NCBI RefSeq assembly: GCF_016811915.1
Contig: NZ_CP069127.1
Coordinates: 5,342,501-5,406,500, forward strand
Length of the DNA stretch: 64,000 nucleotides
Origin: Brevibacillus choshinensis
Lineage (GTDB): Bacteria; Bacillota; Bacilli; Brevibacillales; Brevibacillaceae
Reading direction: 5' to 3'
Shown here: one piece after another, positions 1 through 8,176 of the stretch
Position numbering within the stretch: position 1 is the first letter of the stretch
How the letters are laid out: the number at the start of each line of letters is the position of its first letter
Translations under genes and position numbers: made by a program
The notes under the pieces: generated by a model
Databases searched by the model: none
Seen by the model: the letters and a program-made list of their open reading frames with translations, nothing else
What the model was told of the DNA's origin: nothing

Positions 1-9
1 TGGGTTCGC

Positions 10-1134
10 TTAGTTTTTCACCAAGAGTACGTCTTCTACGGAAGCATAAGGCAGGTTGTGAGCGTCCGCAACTGCTTTGTAGCTTACTTTGCCGTCGATT
101 ACGTTTACGCCTTTTGCCAGCGCTTTGTTGTCGCGAATCGCTTGCGCATAGCCTTTGTTTGCCAGTTGAACAGCGTACGGTACAGTCACGTTGGTCAGAG
201 CCAGCGTGGAAGTACGAGCGACAGCTCCCGGCATGTTTGCTACAGCGTAGTGGATCACGCCATGTTTTTCATACGTAGGGTTGTCGTGAGTAGTGATGCG
301 GTCTACCGTCTCGATCGAGCCGCCTTGGTCGATCGCTACGTCTACGATCACGGAGCCTGGCGCCATTTCTTTTACCATGTCCTCTGTTACGAGACGAGGA
401 GCACGAGCGCCTGGGATCAGCACAGCACCTACGAGCAGGTCCGCTTTCTTCACTGCATTTGCGATGTTGAAGGAGTTGGAGATCAGCGTTTGCACGCGAC
501 CTTGGAACAGGTCATCCAACTGGCGCAGACGATCTGCGTTTACATCGAGGATCGTTACGTTTGCACCGAGACCGAGCGCCATTTTCGCTGCGTTTGTACC
601 TACGATACCGCCGCCGATTACGACAACTTCGCCTTTCGGAACGCCAGGTACGCCACCGAGCAGAACGCCTTTTCCGCCGTATTGCTTTTCGAGGAATTGG
701 GCACCGATTTGCACGGACATGCGGCCCGCAACTTCAGACATTGGCATCAGCAGCGGCAGTGCGCCATTGTCGAGCTGGATCGTTTCATATGCGATGGCTA
801 CTACTTTTTTCTCCATCAGAGCGCGAGTGAGCTCAGGCTCTGGAGCCAGGTGCAGGTAAGTAAAGAGAATCTGACCTTCACGGAAATAGCCGTACTCGGA
901 AGGAAGCGGTTCCTTCACTTTCATGACCATGTCTGCAGCCCAAGCCTCTGCTGCACTGTCTACGATTTTTGCGCCTTGTGCCGCATAGTCCTCATTGGTA
1001 AAGTTGCTGCCTTTTCCAGCATTGTTTTCTACAACGACGCTGTGACCGTTCTGTACGAGAGCTGCCACGCCTGCAGGAGTGATGGCAACGCGGTTTTCGT
1101 TATTTTTAATTTCTTTTGGAATCCCAACGATCAT
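10..1134 (-). CDS. ald: Alanine dehydrogenase
   Basis: NAD-dependent L-alanine dehydrogenase, 374 residues, the usual family length, reversibly converting alanine to pyruvate and ammonia in the cytoplasm. The N-terminus [17 protein letters not shown] is the family hallmark. Catalytic residues are visible as K74 (KVKEP) and H95 (TYLHLA), with the nucleotide-binding GGGIVG near residue 173 and VDVAIDQGG near residue 270. The start is fixed by GAGGAGG just upstream (1145-1151 on the reverse strand); an in-frame extension of 16 codons is rejected. It lies downstream of and in the same direction as a PucR-type regulator resembling AdeR of Bacillus subtilis. A TACAAT -10 element is visible at 1181-1186. 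The stop is only 9 bases from the window edge, so its terminator lies outside. Confidence 0.96.
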   Translation of the reverse strand: MIVGIPKEIKNNENRVAITPAGVAALVQNGHSVVVENNAGKGSNFTNEDYAAQGAKIVDSAAEAWAADMVMKVKEPLPSEYGYFREGQILFTYLHLAPEPELTRALMEKKVVAIAYETIQLDNGALPLLMPMSEVAGRMSVQIGAQFLEKQYGGKGVLLGGVPGVPKGEVVVIGGGIVGTNAAKMALGLGANVTILDVNADRLRQLDDLFQGRVQTLISNSFNIANAVKKADLLVGAVLIPGARAPRLVTEDMVKEMAPGSVIVDVAIDQGGSIETVDRITTHDNPTYEKHGVIHYAVANMPGAVARTSTLALTNVTVPYAVQLANKGYAQAIRDNKALAKGVNVIDGKVSYKAVADAHNLPYASVEDVLLVKN

Positions 1135-1240
1135 GATAGGTAGTCCTCCTCGGAAACGCCGATTGATTAAGATTGGTATCATTGTACAGCGTTTTTTGCA
1201 TGCGTTTCCTTGGGGATTCCTTTAATCTTGCCGTCCTCTT

Positions 1241-1260
1241 GTTTGTGAAAATCCACAAAC
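1241..1260. promoter_or_regulatory. Palindrome upstream of ald (candidate AdeR-type site)
   Basis: Perfect 7-bp arms GTTTGTG and CACAAAC are separated by 6 bases. The site lies about 55 bp upstream of the ald -10 element (TACAAT, 1181-1186), and that promoter has a poor -35, which suits activation by an upstream-bound regulator. Inferred target of the adjacent PucR-family protein. Confidence 0.5.
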
Positions 1261-1273
1261 GAACTATTGTTCG
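1260..1273. promoter_or_regulatory. LexA/DinR-like box
   Basis: CGAAC-TATT-GTTCG is a perfect palindrome matching the half-sites of the Bacillus SOS box (CGAAC-N4-GTTCG). It overlaps the stop codon of the upstream regulator and touches the neighbouring palindrome. No SOS gene is adjacent, so it may instead be part of the ald control region or chance. Confidence 0.35.
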
Positions 1274-2499
1274 CTGTTTAACTTGGCCATTTTGAGCTCC
1301 AGATAAAGTGCGGCACGCTGGTTCATGTTCTCCAGATCGACCCGCATGATCTCTTCGATCCTTCGCAGCCGGTAGCTGAGCGTATTGATGTGAACGTGAA
1401 GCCGTTGCGCGGTTACATTGACCTTTCCCGCCGCGTCGAGGAACGTCTCCAGCGTCTCCAGCATGGCCGTCTGATTGTCGCGGTCGTACTGCCTCAGCTT
1501 TTCGATTCGCTCGTTGCGGTAGCCTTGCTCCTCTTCCCACTGCTTGACCTGGAGCAGGTAGCGGTAGATTCCCAGCTCGTGATATCCGTGGATACCCTCC
1601 GTTTCCCGCGGAAACAGCTTTTTGACCTTTACCGCATGGAGAGCCTCCCTGTAGCTTTTCACAATATCGGTGTACGTCTTGTACCCGACCCCGTAGCCTG
1701 CGGTAACCTGTCCTTCACTTACGTGCGTCTCCAGCTTTTCCAGCGAATCAGCAAGAAAATGCTCGACTTTCCGCAGCAAGACATCGCTTGAATCTTTTTT
1801 GGACTCCATCAGTCCGATCAACAGGATGATTTGTGAGCCATCCACCACCCAGGACAGCTTGTCGCGCATCAGCAAGGGATACAGATACTGGTCCAGCCTC
1901 GCCCCCGGCGCCTCGACGATGCAAATCAGATAGGACGCGGGGAGCTGCATCTGCAAGCTGTCAGCTTTTTGCCGGATCGCCGTCTCGCTGTTGTGGTTGC
2001 CGAGCAACAGCTCCCACAGAAACTCTTTGCGGCGCTGCTCCTCTGCCTTTCGCTTGCCCTGCCGCTGCATGAGCCTGGCGACAGCCGCACGAGCTGCCTG
2101 CTTCAGGATCTCGTCATCGTCTGCTGAGATCGGACGGTTTACCTCCTGCGCCCAGATGTAGCCGAGCACATCTGCGCCCCGCCTGATCGCGATCGCCACC
2201 CTCTTGCCCAGCCCGATTTCGTCCTTTGCCGGTACATGGACAGGATCATCCTGCGTCAGAAGCGCCTGAAATACACCGTCCTTCCACAAGCGTGTCAGCA
2301 CTTTTTCCGGCACTCTCCGCCCCATGATCGTAGACCATCGTGCCTGATCCGTGCTCTCTCCATGCGAGCTGTACGCAATCAATTTATGGTCAGCATCTTC
2401 GATCGTGATGGGATTTTGCAGGAGCTCACCTATCACATCGGCCAGTTCATCGATATCCGCATGCTGGTACTGCTGAAAAAAATTCGGTTGTAGAGACAA
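1264..2499 (-). CDS. PucR/CdaR-family transcriptional regulator, AdeR-like
   Basis: Regulator of 411 residues. The N-terminal third is a GAF/XylR-like sensory region, the middle is a GGDEF-like CdaR region, and the C-terminus carries the PucR helix-turn-helix (about residues 340-400), with the typical stretch TAQRLHVHINTLSYRLRRIE. In Bacillus subtilis the homologous AdeR sits next to ald and activates it; the same arrangement here makes alanine dehydrogenase the likely target. A GTG three codons upstream lies inside the ribosome site GAGGTG, so the TTG at 2497-2499, 6 bases downstream of it, is preferred. The palindromes at 1241-1273 are candidate binding sites. Confidence 0.85.
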   Translation of the reverse strand: MSLQPNFFQQYQHADIDELADVIGELLQNPITIEDADHKLIAYSSHGESTDQARWSTIMGRRVPEKVLTRLWKDGVFQALLTQDDPVHVPAKDEIGLGKRVAIAIRRGADVLGYIWAQEVNRPISADDDEILKQAARAAVARLMQRQGKRKAEEQRRKEFLWELLLGNHNSETAIRQKADSLQMQLPASYLICIVEAPGARLDQYLYPLLMRDKLSWVVDGSQIILLIGLMESKKDSSDVLLRKVEHFLADSLEKLETHVSEGQVTAGYGVGYKTYTDIVKSYREALHAVKVKKLFPRETEGIHGYHELGIYRYLLQVKQWEEEQGYRNERIEKLRQYDRDNQTAMLETLETFLDAAGKVNVTAQRLHVHINTLSYRLRRIEEIMRVDLENMNQRAALYLELKMAKLNSEQ

Positions 2500-2557
2500 G
2501 AGTCCCACCTCAAATACGATAGATGATAGCGAGGGGCATACGAGCCTCTCATGCCTT

Positions 2558-3097
2558 TTAATTCGAATTCACACAAAGAAACCTGACTCTCTGCGGCGTA
2601 CGGTTATGCCAGTTGTGAGGCGTGGAAGAGTCCATGTGAATGCTGTCGCCCGGGTAGAGATCATGCTCCTCGTCTCCCAGCAATAAAGTAAGGACACCTT
2701 CCAGCACATACACAAACTCCTGTCCTTTGTGCGCGAACGGTGCACCTTTTTCATCATATGGCAAAAGCGTAACCAGCTTCGGCTCCATAGCGGAATGGGC
2801 CAGATCGCCCGACAAGTCTTCGTAGATAAACGGAGACAAATGGGAACGGGTTGGCTCATTACTCCCTCGGCGCAGCGTCGTTTTGGGCTGAGCAGGCTCA
2901 TCCGCGAAGAAGTAGCTGGGACTTACCTCTAGCGCCTCCGAAATTTTCTTCAGCGACTCCAGCGTGATCGATGATTTTCCTCGTTCCACCTGAGACAAAA
3001 AGCTTATGGATAGTTCCGTTTTTTCAGATATCTGCTTGAGTGTCTTTTTTTTGCCGACACGCAAGGCCTTGATGAGTTTTCCCAAGTTTGTGTCCAT
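2558..3097 (-). CDS. XRE-family regulator with cupin domain
   Basis: Regulator of 179 residues with an N-terminal lambda-repressor-type helix-turn-helix (residues 5-60, including LKQISEKTELSISFLSQVERG) and a C-terminal cupin_2 barrel (about residues 105-175, with FVYVLEGVLTLLLGDEEHDLYPGD and an HNWHN metal/ligand-side motif). Such proteins usually repress adjacent amino-acid or polyamine transport and catabolism genes, and the cupin senses a small molecule. It is divergent from an MHS transporter and an ornithine-cyclodeaminase-like gene, the probable targets, and a 19-bp palindrome lies between them. The start MDTNLGKLIKAL is chosen by homology; the ribosome site (GAGGT) is weak. Confidence 0.85.
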   Translation of the reverse strand: MDTNLGKLIKALRVGKKKTLKQISEKTELSISFLSQVERGKSSITLESLKKISEALEVSPSYFFADEPAQPKTTLRRGSNEPTRSHLSPFIYEDLSGDLAHSAMEPKLVTLLPYDEKGAPFAHKGQEFVYVLEGVLTLLLGDEEHDLYPGDSIHMDSSTPHNWHNRTPQRVRFLCVNSN

Positions 3098-3220
3098 CAG
3101 CAATACCTCGAAATAGCAGGATAGCTCTATCATACCCTTTGGCAGTCAAAGGTGCAAAGCATTCGCCCACCTCCTCTTGATGGAGGAGAAGGCTGTCATC
3201 AGACTCGACATTTTTAACTA

Positions 3221-3249
3221 TTGCTACAATTTAGATTCCATTTTATAAT
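3221..3249 (+). promoter_or_regulatory. Candidate sigma-A promoter for the MHS transporter operon
   Basis: TTGCTA (3221-3226) and TATAAT (3244-3249) are separated by 17 bases, about 170 bp upstream of the transporter start. A second weaker -10 (TAAAAT, 3295-3300) abuts the palindrome at 3299. The intergenic stretch 3098-3421 holds no gene. Confidence 0.5.
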
Positions 3250-3298
3250 CTGTACTAATCACCTACGATCTTTCATCTCGCTTTTATTATCCCTTAAA

Positions 3299-3317
3299 AT
3301 TGAAGTAACACTTCAAT
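3299..3317. promoter_or_regulatory. Palindromic operator, probably for the XRE-cupin regulator
   Basis: ATTGAAGTAACACTTCAAT has perfect 8-bp arms (ATTGAAGT / ACTTCAAT) around AAC. It lies in the divergent region between the XRE-cupin gene and the MHS transporter, on top of a TAAAAT -10-like element, a position that would allow repression of the transporter operon. The link to the regulator is inferred. Confidence 0.55.
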
Positions 3318-3421
3318 CAAATCATGTAAGGTCCTTGATCTGGAAAGGAAGTGACCCACCTCTACACGCACCTCATGAAGCAGCCGTCGATCTACATTCT
3401 CAAAGGAGGAAACCTTGTACG

Positions 3422-4720
3422 ATGAACCCAAACCCAACGGTAGTTTCCAAACAGGTACAATCAAAAGCGCTGGTTGCCAGCTTGATCGGCAGTTCCATTG
3501 AATGGTTTGACTTTTTCCTATACGGAACGATGGCTTCCCTCGTCTTTAACAAGCTCTTCTTTCCATCTACCGACCCGACCGTAGGCTTACTGCTCTCCTA
3601 TCTTTCATTTGGGTTGCCTTTCTTTATCCGTCCTCTGGGCGGTGTGATCTTTAGCCACATCGGCGATAAGATCGGACGAAAAAAGACGCTCGTGCTGACC
3701 TTGTCCCTCATGGGTGGCGCCACTGTATTGATCGGGCTTTTGCCTGACTACGGCACCATCGGGGTATGGGCCCCCATCCTGCTCGTCCTGATGCGGCTGA
3801 TTCAAGGTCTGGGGATCGGCGGAGAGTGGGGAGGCGCTCTCCTTCTTGCAGTCGAATACTCCGACAAGGGCAAACGCGGTTTCTTTGGCAGCATTCCCCA
3901 AATGGGCGTTACCATCGGGATGCTCCTGGGTACCCTGGCGATTTCTCTCATGAGCGCGCTCCCCGACGATCAATTCATGTCATGGGGCTGGAGAATTCCT
4001 TTCCTCTTGAGTGCGGCACTTGTTTTTATCGGTCTGTGGATTCGCAATGGCATCAATGAAACACCTGCCTTCCAGGCTGCAAAAGAAAGCGGCAACATCG
4101 CCAGCGTTCCGATCGTGGACACGTTCCGTTACCATTGGAAATCGGTACTGATTGCCGTTGGCGCCAAGTTCGTGGAAACAGGGCCGTTTTACATCTTTTC
4201 GACCTTTATCATTGCGTACGCCACCAAGTATTTGGAGTACGACCGCGTGACTGCTCTGAATGCGGTGACCATCGCCACACTGATCACTACCATCATGATC
4301 CCGTACATGGGCAAGCTCTCCGACAAGATCGGACGCAAACCGTTGTACATCGGCGGCACGATCGCCATCATCCTGTTTGCTTTCCCTTACTTCTATCTGC
4401 TGTCTCTGAAATCGGCCCTGTGGCTGACGGTTGCTACCGTAATCGGCCTTGGCATCCTTTGGGCACCTGTCACTGCCGTATTGGGCACGATGTTTTCAGA
4501 GATATTCAGTACAAACGTACGCTACACGGGCGTCACAGTCGGCTACCAGCTGGGGGCTGCGCTCGCAGGCGGTACGGCGCCTTTGATCGCGACTGCCTTA
4601 CTTGGCGCCTTTCACTCTTGGATTCCGGTCGCCCTGTATATTGTGCTAACAGGAGTCATTTCCCTGATCGCCATCTCTGCGACCAAGGAAACCAAAGACT
4701 TGAATCTGGAGGAATCATAA
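3422..4720 (+). CDS. MFS transporter, metabolite:H+ symporter (MHS) family
   Basis: Integral membrane symporter of 432 residues with about 12 membrane segments. It carries the MHS signatures SSIEWFDFFLYG near the N-terminus, GDKIGRKKTL in the loop between TM2 and TM3, and GIGGEWGGA in TM4; a second GRKP loop (KIGRKPLYIGG) follows TM8. The family includes ProP, ShiA, KgtP and citrate carriers, so a small organic acid, amino acid or betaine is the likely substrate. It is preceded by an AAAGGAGG site with a rather long 12-base gap to the ATG. It is followed after 28 bases by an ornithine-cyclodeaminase-like gene, which suggests uptake plus metabolism of an amino-acid-like substrate under the divergent XRE-cupin regulator. 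Confidence 0.88.
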   Translation: MNPNPTVVSKQVQSKALVASLIGSSIEWFDFFLYGTMASLVFNKLFFPSTDPTVGLLLSYLSFGLPFFIRPLGGVIFSHIGDKIGRKKTLVLTLSLMGGATVLIGLLPDYGTIGVWAPILLVLMRLIQGLGIGGEWGGALLLAVEYSDKGKRGFFGSIPQMGVTIGMLLGTLAISLMSALPDDQFMSWGWRIPFLLSAALVFIGLWIRNGINETPAFQAAKESGNIASVPIVDTFRYHWKSVLIAVGAKFVETGPFYIFSTFIIAYATKYLEYDRVTALNAVTIATLITTIMIPYMGKLSDKIGRKPLYIGGTIAIILFAFPYFYLLSLKSALWLTVATVIGLGILWAPVTAVLGTMFSEIFSTNVRYTGVTVGYQLGAALAGGTAPLIATALLGAFHSWIPVALYIVLTGVISLIAISATKETKDLNLEES

Positions 4721-4748
4721 CGCCAGAAAAACAGAAAGGAAGGATCAC

Positions 4749-5738
4749 ATGCTAGTTTTGAACCGGGAGGAAATCCAACGTATCTATACCATGAGAGATT
4801 GCTTGCGCGATGTAGAGCAAGTATTCCGTGATCATATGGAAGGACATGTGGTGACACCCGTTCGTACAGCCATTGATCATCCGAAATACGGAGCGACCAG
4901 CTTGTACATGCCTTCGTATCTGGAATCCGACGATTACGTAGCGGTGAAGATCATCAGCATTTTCCCTGAAAACCATACCCACGGAATCAAGGCCCTCCAG
5001 AGTGTCATTCTTTTGACGGAGGCCAAAACTGGCCAGCACGTCGCGATGATGGATGCCAGTCTGCTGACGATCATGCGCACAGGGGCAAGCTCCGGAGTCG
5101 CGACGAAATATCTGGCCAAGGAAGATGCGGCTTGCTGCGCAGTGCTCGGCTGCGGTGCCCAGTCACTGGGGCAAATTCAGGCCGTAATGGAAGTTCGCGA
5201 CCTGACGCAGATCATCCTGTACAATCGCACGCGGGCAAGGGCGGAGGAACTAAAGGAAACCCTTCTTGCGCAATACCCTGATTGGCGCGGAGAGATTCGA
5301 GTCGCAGAAGACGCGAATGAAGCAGCCGAGATCGCGGATATCGTGATCTGCAGTACAAAAGCGACAACTCCCCTTTTTGACGGTGCACGTCTGAAAGCCG
5401 GCGCGCACATCAACGCGATCGGCGCCTTCCTCCCTCATATGCAGGAGGTCGATCTGACGGCCCTGCGACGCAGCAGCAAAATCGTGGTCGATACCGAGGA
5501 AGGCGCCCTGCATGAAGCGGGCGATCTGCTCATCCCCGCGAGCAAAGGGGAGTGGAGCTTTGATGAGCTCTACGGCGAGCTGGGTGAAATCGTGACGGGC
5601 AAAAAGGCTGGCCGAGAGCATGCCGATGAAATCACGCTCTACAAGTCTGTGGGGATCGCGTACCTGGATACTGCCGTGGCAAAGAGCGTCTACGAACGCG
5701 CACTGGCCGCTGGAGTAGGCACAAGCATCCGCTTGTAG
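4749..5738 (+). CDS. Ornithine cyclodeaminase / mu-crystallin family protein
   Basis: Protein of 329 residues, the normal length for the OCD/mu-crystallin family. Visible features are the substrate-binding YMPSYL and KIISIFPEN region, the GASSGVATKYLAKEDA segment, the Rossmann loop VLGCGAQSLGQ (about residues 130-140) and the DTEEGALHEAGDL motif. Members deaminate ornithine to proline, reduce ketimines, or act as imine reductases or alanine dehydrogenases, and the exact reaction cannot be told from sequence. It follows the MHS transporter by 28 bases and probably shares its promoter. The start has a good AAGGAAGG site. Confidence 0.85.
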   Translation: MLVLNREEIQRIYTMRDCLRDVEQVFRDHMEGHVVTPVRTAIDHPKYGATSLYMPSYLESDDYVAVKIISIFPENHTHGIKALQSVILLTEAKTGQHVAMMDASLLTIMRTGASSGVATKYLAKEDAACCAVLGCGAQSLGQIQAVMEVRDLTQIILYNRTRARAEELKETLLAQYPDWRGEIRVAEDANEAAEIADIVICSTKATTPLFDGARLKAGAHINAIGAFLPHMQEVDLTALRRSSKIVVDTEEGALHEAGDLLIPASKGEWSFDELYGELGEIVTGKKAGREHADEITLYKSVGIAYLDTAVAKSVYERALAAGVGTSIRL

Positions 5739-5746
5739 CTATCCCG

Positions 5747-5787
5747 CAAAAAAACAAGACCGCCATTCCTCTTTGGGATCGGCGGTC
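5747..5787 (-). terminator. Rho-independent terminator of cheY
   Basis: Stem GACCGCC (5758-5764) / GGCGGTC (5781-5787). On the reverse strand it is followed by TTG and a run of seven T (5748-5754). It also sits just beyond the OCD-like gene and may block convergent transcription. Confidence 0.8.
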
Positions 5788-5799
5788 GAATCATTTCAC

Positions 5800-6153
5800 C
5801 TATAGAATTCGGTGGATGGCATCGAGGATCTGCTCTTTCTGAAAGGGTTTGACGACAAAGTCACGGGCGCCCTTTTTCATGGCTTCCAGTACCTTTTGCC
5901 GATGACCGATTGCAGAACAGATCAGCACCTTCGCATTGCCATCGTAATCCAAAATCTCTTCCATCGCGTCGATTCCGTGCATCTCGGGCATGGTGATATC
6001 CATCGTCACGATGTCAGGCTTGAGCAGCTTGTATTTTTCAATTGCCTCCAACCCGTTGCTAGCCTCGCCACAAATCTCGTGTTGTCCACCCACCATGTCA
6101 GTCAGCATGCGTCTTGTGAAGGCAGCATCGTCAACAATCAGCACTCGGGCCAT
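5800..6153 (-). CDS. cheY: Chemotaxis response regulator CheY-like
   Basis: Single receiver domain of 117 residues with no output domain. The acidic pocket VDDAAFTRRM, the phosphoacceptor in VTMDITMPEMHG (about D52), the switch serine in LICSAIG and the lysine in VVKPF are all present. The sequence closely follows Bacillus subtilis CheY (TMDITMPEM, KPF), which when phosphorylated binds the flagellar switch. The gene is monocistronic and isolated from any che/fla operon, so it could be a paralogue serving another kinase. Two Spo0A-type boxes lie 90-120 bp upstream. Confidence 0.85.
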   Translation of the reverse strand: MARVLIVDDAAFTRRMLTDMVGGQHEICGEASNGLEAIEKYKLLKPDIVTMDITMPEMHGIDAMEEILDYDGNAKVLICSAIGHRQKVLEAMKKGARDFVVKPFQKEQILDAIHRIL

Positions 6154-6243
6154 GATGTCCTATCCCCTCGCTTCAATACTCACATCTTCTTTCTACTTTT
6201 GCAGAAATGGCTGCGCTTGTCCACGAGAGAAAATGACTTCTTT

Positions 6244-6270
6244 TGTCGAACCTGACTGCAAGTTGTCGAA
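6244..6270 (+). promoter_or_regulatory. Tandem Spo0A-type boxes
   Basis: Two exact TGTCGAA heptamers at 6244-6250 and 6264-6270, in the same orientation and 20 bp apart, about two helical turns. The first lies in TTTGTCGAA, the full 0A-box consensus. They are upstream of cheY (start 6153) and downstream of the small gene ending at 6313. Confidence 0.5.
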
Positions 6271-6312
6271 CTCTTTCAAAAACATTCAGATTCCCTTTTG
6301 GAGAGAGGGCTT

Positions 6313-6519
6313 CTACCAGATTTTCGGAGGGATAAATCCGATATGGTGGATGACATGCCCTGTGGCTTCTCCTTCGGCATGACCTACCGCTTCGCTCATC
6401 GCCTGCGGGCTGTCCGGTTTCGGATGCGGAGTCGTCTCGCCAATCTCGGGCATGTCTACCTGTCTTACTTCGTCGGGAATCTCCGTCTGCGGCATTTCCT
6501 CAATCTGTGCATGATCCAT
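6313..6519 (-). CDS. Small acidic, proline-rich protein of unknown function
   Basis: A 68-residue protein rich in Glu, Pro, His and Met (for example QTEIPDEVRQVDMPEIGETT), with no signal peptide, membrane segment or cysteine. Composition suggests a disordered chain. The gene call rests on a strong AAAGGAGGAG site 7-8 bases upstream of the ATG. No family is recognised. It is divergent from the His/Gln-rich gene at 6681 and in the same direction as cheY. It may be lineage-restricted. Confidence 0.55.
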   Translation of the reverse strand: MDHAQIEEMPQTEIPDEVRQVDMPEIGETTPHPKPDSPQAMSEAVGHAEGEATGHVIHHIGFIPPKIW

Positions 6520-6680
6520 ATTCCATTCTCCTCCTTTTTCTTAAAAAGCTTATTTTCTTATCCTGCCCCAGTGTCATCTCAGCATTCTTCCGTATGTTCC
6601 TCTTGCGGTTGGACATACTTTGAAGGGAGCTCTGAACCCATTTGTTATGAAAAAACCGCATGTTCTGGAGGAGATGCAGA

Positions 6681-7034
6681 ATGCATACACGTCAACACCA
6701 CGAGCTGGCTTTCGCTCATCAACAGCACGCACAAATGCACCGCTACCACGCTGATGCTCATCATCAGCAAGCCATGTTCCACCAACAGCAAGCCACGTTC
6801 CATCAAAACCAGCTCACCAACCAAGGCGCTTACAACGAAAAGACAACCGCCTTCAACAACCAAGTATCTCCCGCCGCTCTGATCTATCAGGGCCACGTTT
6901 CTCCACAAGCGATGCAATCGCTGAATCAATTCTCCAATCCGTACCAGCAATCCAATCCGAACATGCCTGTGTCCCCGCGGACCGCGCATACGACAGACAA
7001 TCAGAACGCTTGGAACCGTGGCACCCAATTTTAA
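6681..7034 (+). CDS. Histidine/glutamine-rich small protein, unknown function
   Basis: A 117-residue protein whose first half is dominated by His, Gln and Ala (HHQQAMFHQQQATFHQNQ), with an imperfect repeat of the type FHQQQA. The second half is Asn/Gln/Ser/Pro-rich. There is no signal peptide, membrane segment or cysteine. The GGAGGAG site 7 bases before the ATG and a strong terminator immediately after the stop make this a real monocistronic gene. The composition would allow metal binding or a role in a spore coat or other protein layer, but neither is shown by the sequence. Confidence 0.75.
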   Translation: MHTRQHHELAFAHQQHAQMHRYHADAHHQQAMFHQQQATFHQNQLTNQGAYNEKTTAFNNQVSPAALIYQGHVSPQAMQSLNQFSNPYQQSNPNMPVSPRTAHTTDNQNAWNRGTQF

Positions 7035-7046
7035 TAAGAGAAACAA

Positions 7047-7085
7047 AGACCCGCGTATTCGTACGCGGGTTTCCTCTTTTTTTCA
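7047..7085 (+). terminator. Rho-independent terminator with TTCG tetraloop
   Basis: Perfect 9-bp stem ACCCGCGTA / TACGCGGGT (7049-7070) closed by TTCG and followed by a T-rich tract. It ends the His/Gln-rich gene. Confidence 0.88.
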
Positions 7086-7163
7086 GCAGGATTTTTCCTT
7101 CCTTTATAGAAGTTTGTTCAATTGCTGTTATTTTTCTTTTCCTAAGCACTGGAGGAATCATCC

Positions 7164-8171
7164 ATGCCCAAACTGCACCCATTCCCCGCCCTTTTTGCTG
7201 GTTTGGTCGCTGGGTTACTATTGCTCATTACGAGTCAATTTCTCATCAGCATGACTCATCTGAACGCTATTAACGAACGTGGACATTCAACAGACAAGCT
7301 CAGGGTCGCTTTGCTCCTCGAAGGGCCTACATACGATCAAGGCTGGAACAGCAGCGCGCTTGAGAGCTTGAAAGAGCTCCAGCAGCGTTATGGCTTCTCG
7401 CTGGAGGTCGCCAACAATCTCAAGCCCGATCAAGTAAAGGCAGCGGCCACCAAGTATGCAGCCAACGATTACGACCTCATTCTCGGTCACGGCGTGATCT
7501 TTTCCGAACCCTTTACGCAAGTGGCAAGGTCTTATCCGAATACGCGCTTTGTCTCCTTTAACGGCGAAGCTCCTTATCCCAATCAGACCACGATTCGCTA
7601 CGACATGAAGCCGGCAGGTTTTCTGGTGGGCACGCTGGCAGCGAAAATGACCCGCTCGGGAAAAGTCGGCTACATCCTCGTCGACAAGCCGCCTGAATTC
7701 GCCCAAGTCAAAGGGTTTCAGGAGGGCGTACGAAAGGCCTCGCCAAAGGCGGAGGTCATCATCGGGAAAGTTCCGGACTTCAACGACATCGAGAACGCTG
7801 TTCGCACGACCCGAGAAATGATTGCCCGTGGCGTCGATGTCATTTATACGACGGGAGACAGCTTCAATCTGGGGGTCATCACGGAAGCGCAGCGATCCAA
7901 GGTCTACACCATCGGGTATATCGCAGACCAGCGCTTCATCGCTCCGGATTACGTGCTCGTCTCGATGCTGCAGGATGTGCGCCAATGCTACCGCATCATC
8001 ATGGAGCAATTCATGCAAAACAAGCTTCCTAGCGGGAAAGTCATGTACGGCTTGGGAGAAGGCGTCAATCGGCTCAGCCCCTTTGGCCCCATGGTTCCCC
8101 AAAAGATTCGTGAAGAAATCGACAAGGAGTTGAAACTGTTGCTTCAACACCCTGTTTCATTTGGAGGATAG
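7164..8171 (+). CDS. Membrane-anchored BMP/PnrA-type substrate-binding protein (Med-like)
   Basis: A 335-residue protein with one N-terminal hydrophobic segment (about residues 8-31) and no lipobox cysteine, followed by a BMP/PnrA periplasmic-binding fold (LRVALLLEGPTYDQGWNSSALESL; DLILGHGVIFSEPF; GKVGYILVDKPPEF). BMP lipoproteins bind nucleosides for ABC import, but no permease or ATPase gene is near. The arrangement resembles Med of Bacillus subtilis, a membrane-tethered BMP homologue that affects competence. Its stop is 5 bases before a sensor kinase gene, so it more likely supplies ligand sensing to that kinase than transport. RBS GGAGG. Confidence 0.8.
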   Translation: MPKLHPFPALFAGLVAGLLLLITSQFLISMTHLNAINERGHSTDKLRVALLLEGPTYDQGWNSSALESLKELQQRYGFSLEVANNLKPDQVKAAATKYAANDYDLILGHGVIFSEPFTQVARSYPNTRFVSFNGEAPYPNQTTIRYDMKPAGFLVGTLAAKMTRSGKVGYILVDKPPEFAQVKGFQEGVRKASPKAEVIIGKVPDFNDIENAVRTTREMIARGVDVIYTTGDSFNLGVITEAQRSKVYTIGYIADQRFIAPDYVLVSMLQDVRQCYRIIMEQFMQNKLPSGKVMYGLGEGVNRLSPFGPMVPQKIREEIDKELKLLLQHPVSFGG

Positions 8172-8176
8172 TCCGT

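Noticed and set aside
58-1143. 361-codon open frame opposite ald
   Set aside because: It is antisense to an intact alanine dehydrogenase, has low-complexity Cys/Tyr/Arg-rich translation and no ribosome site.
6298-6882. 194-codon forward frame across the small acidic and His/Gln-rich genes
   Set aside because: It covers the divergent promoter region, and both alternative genes have far better ribosome sites.
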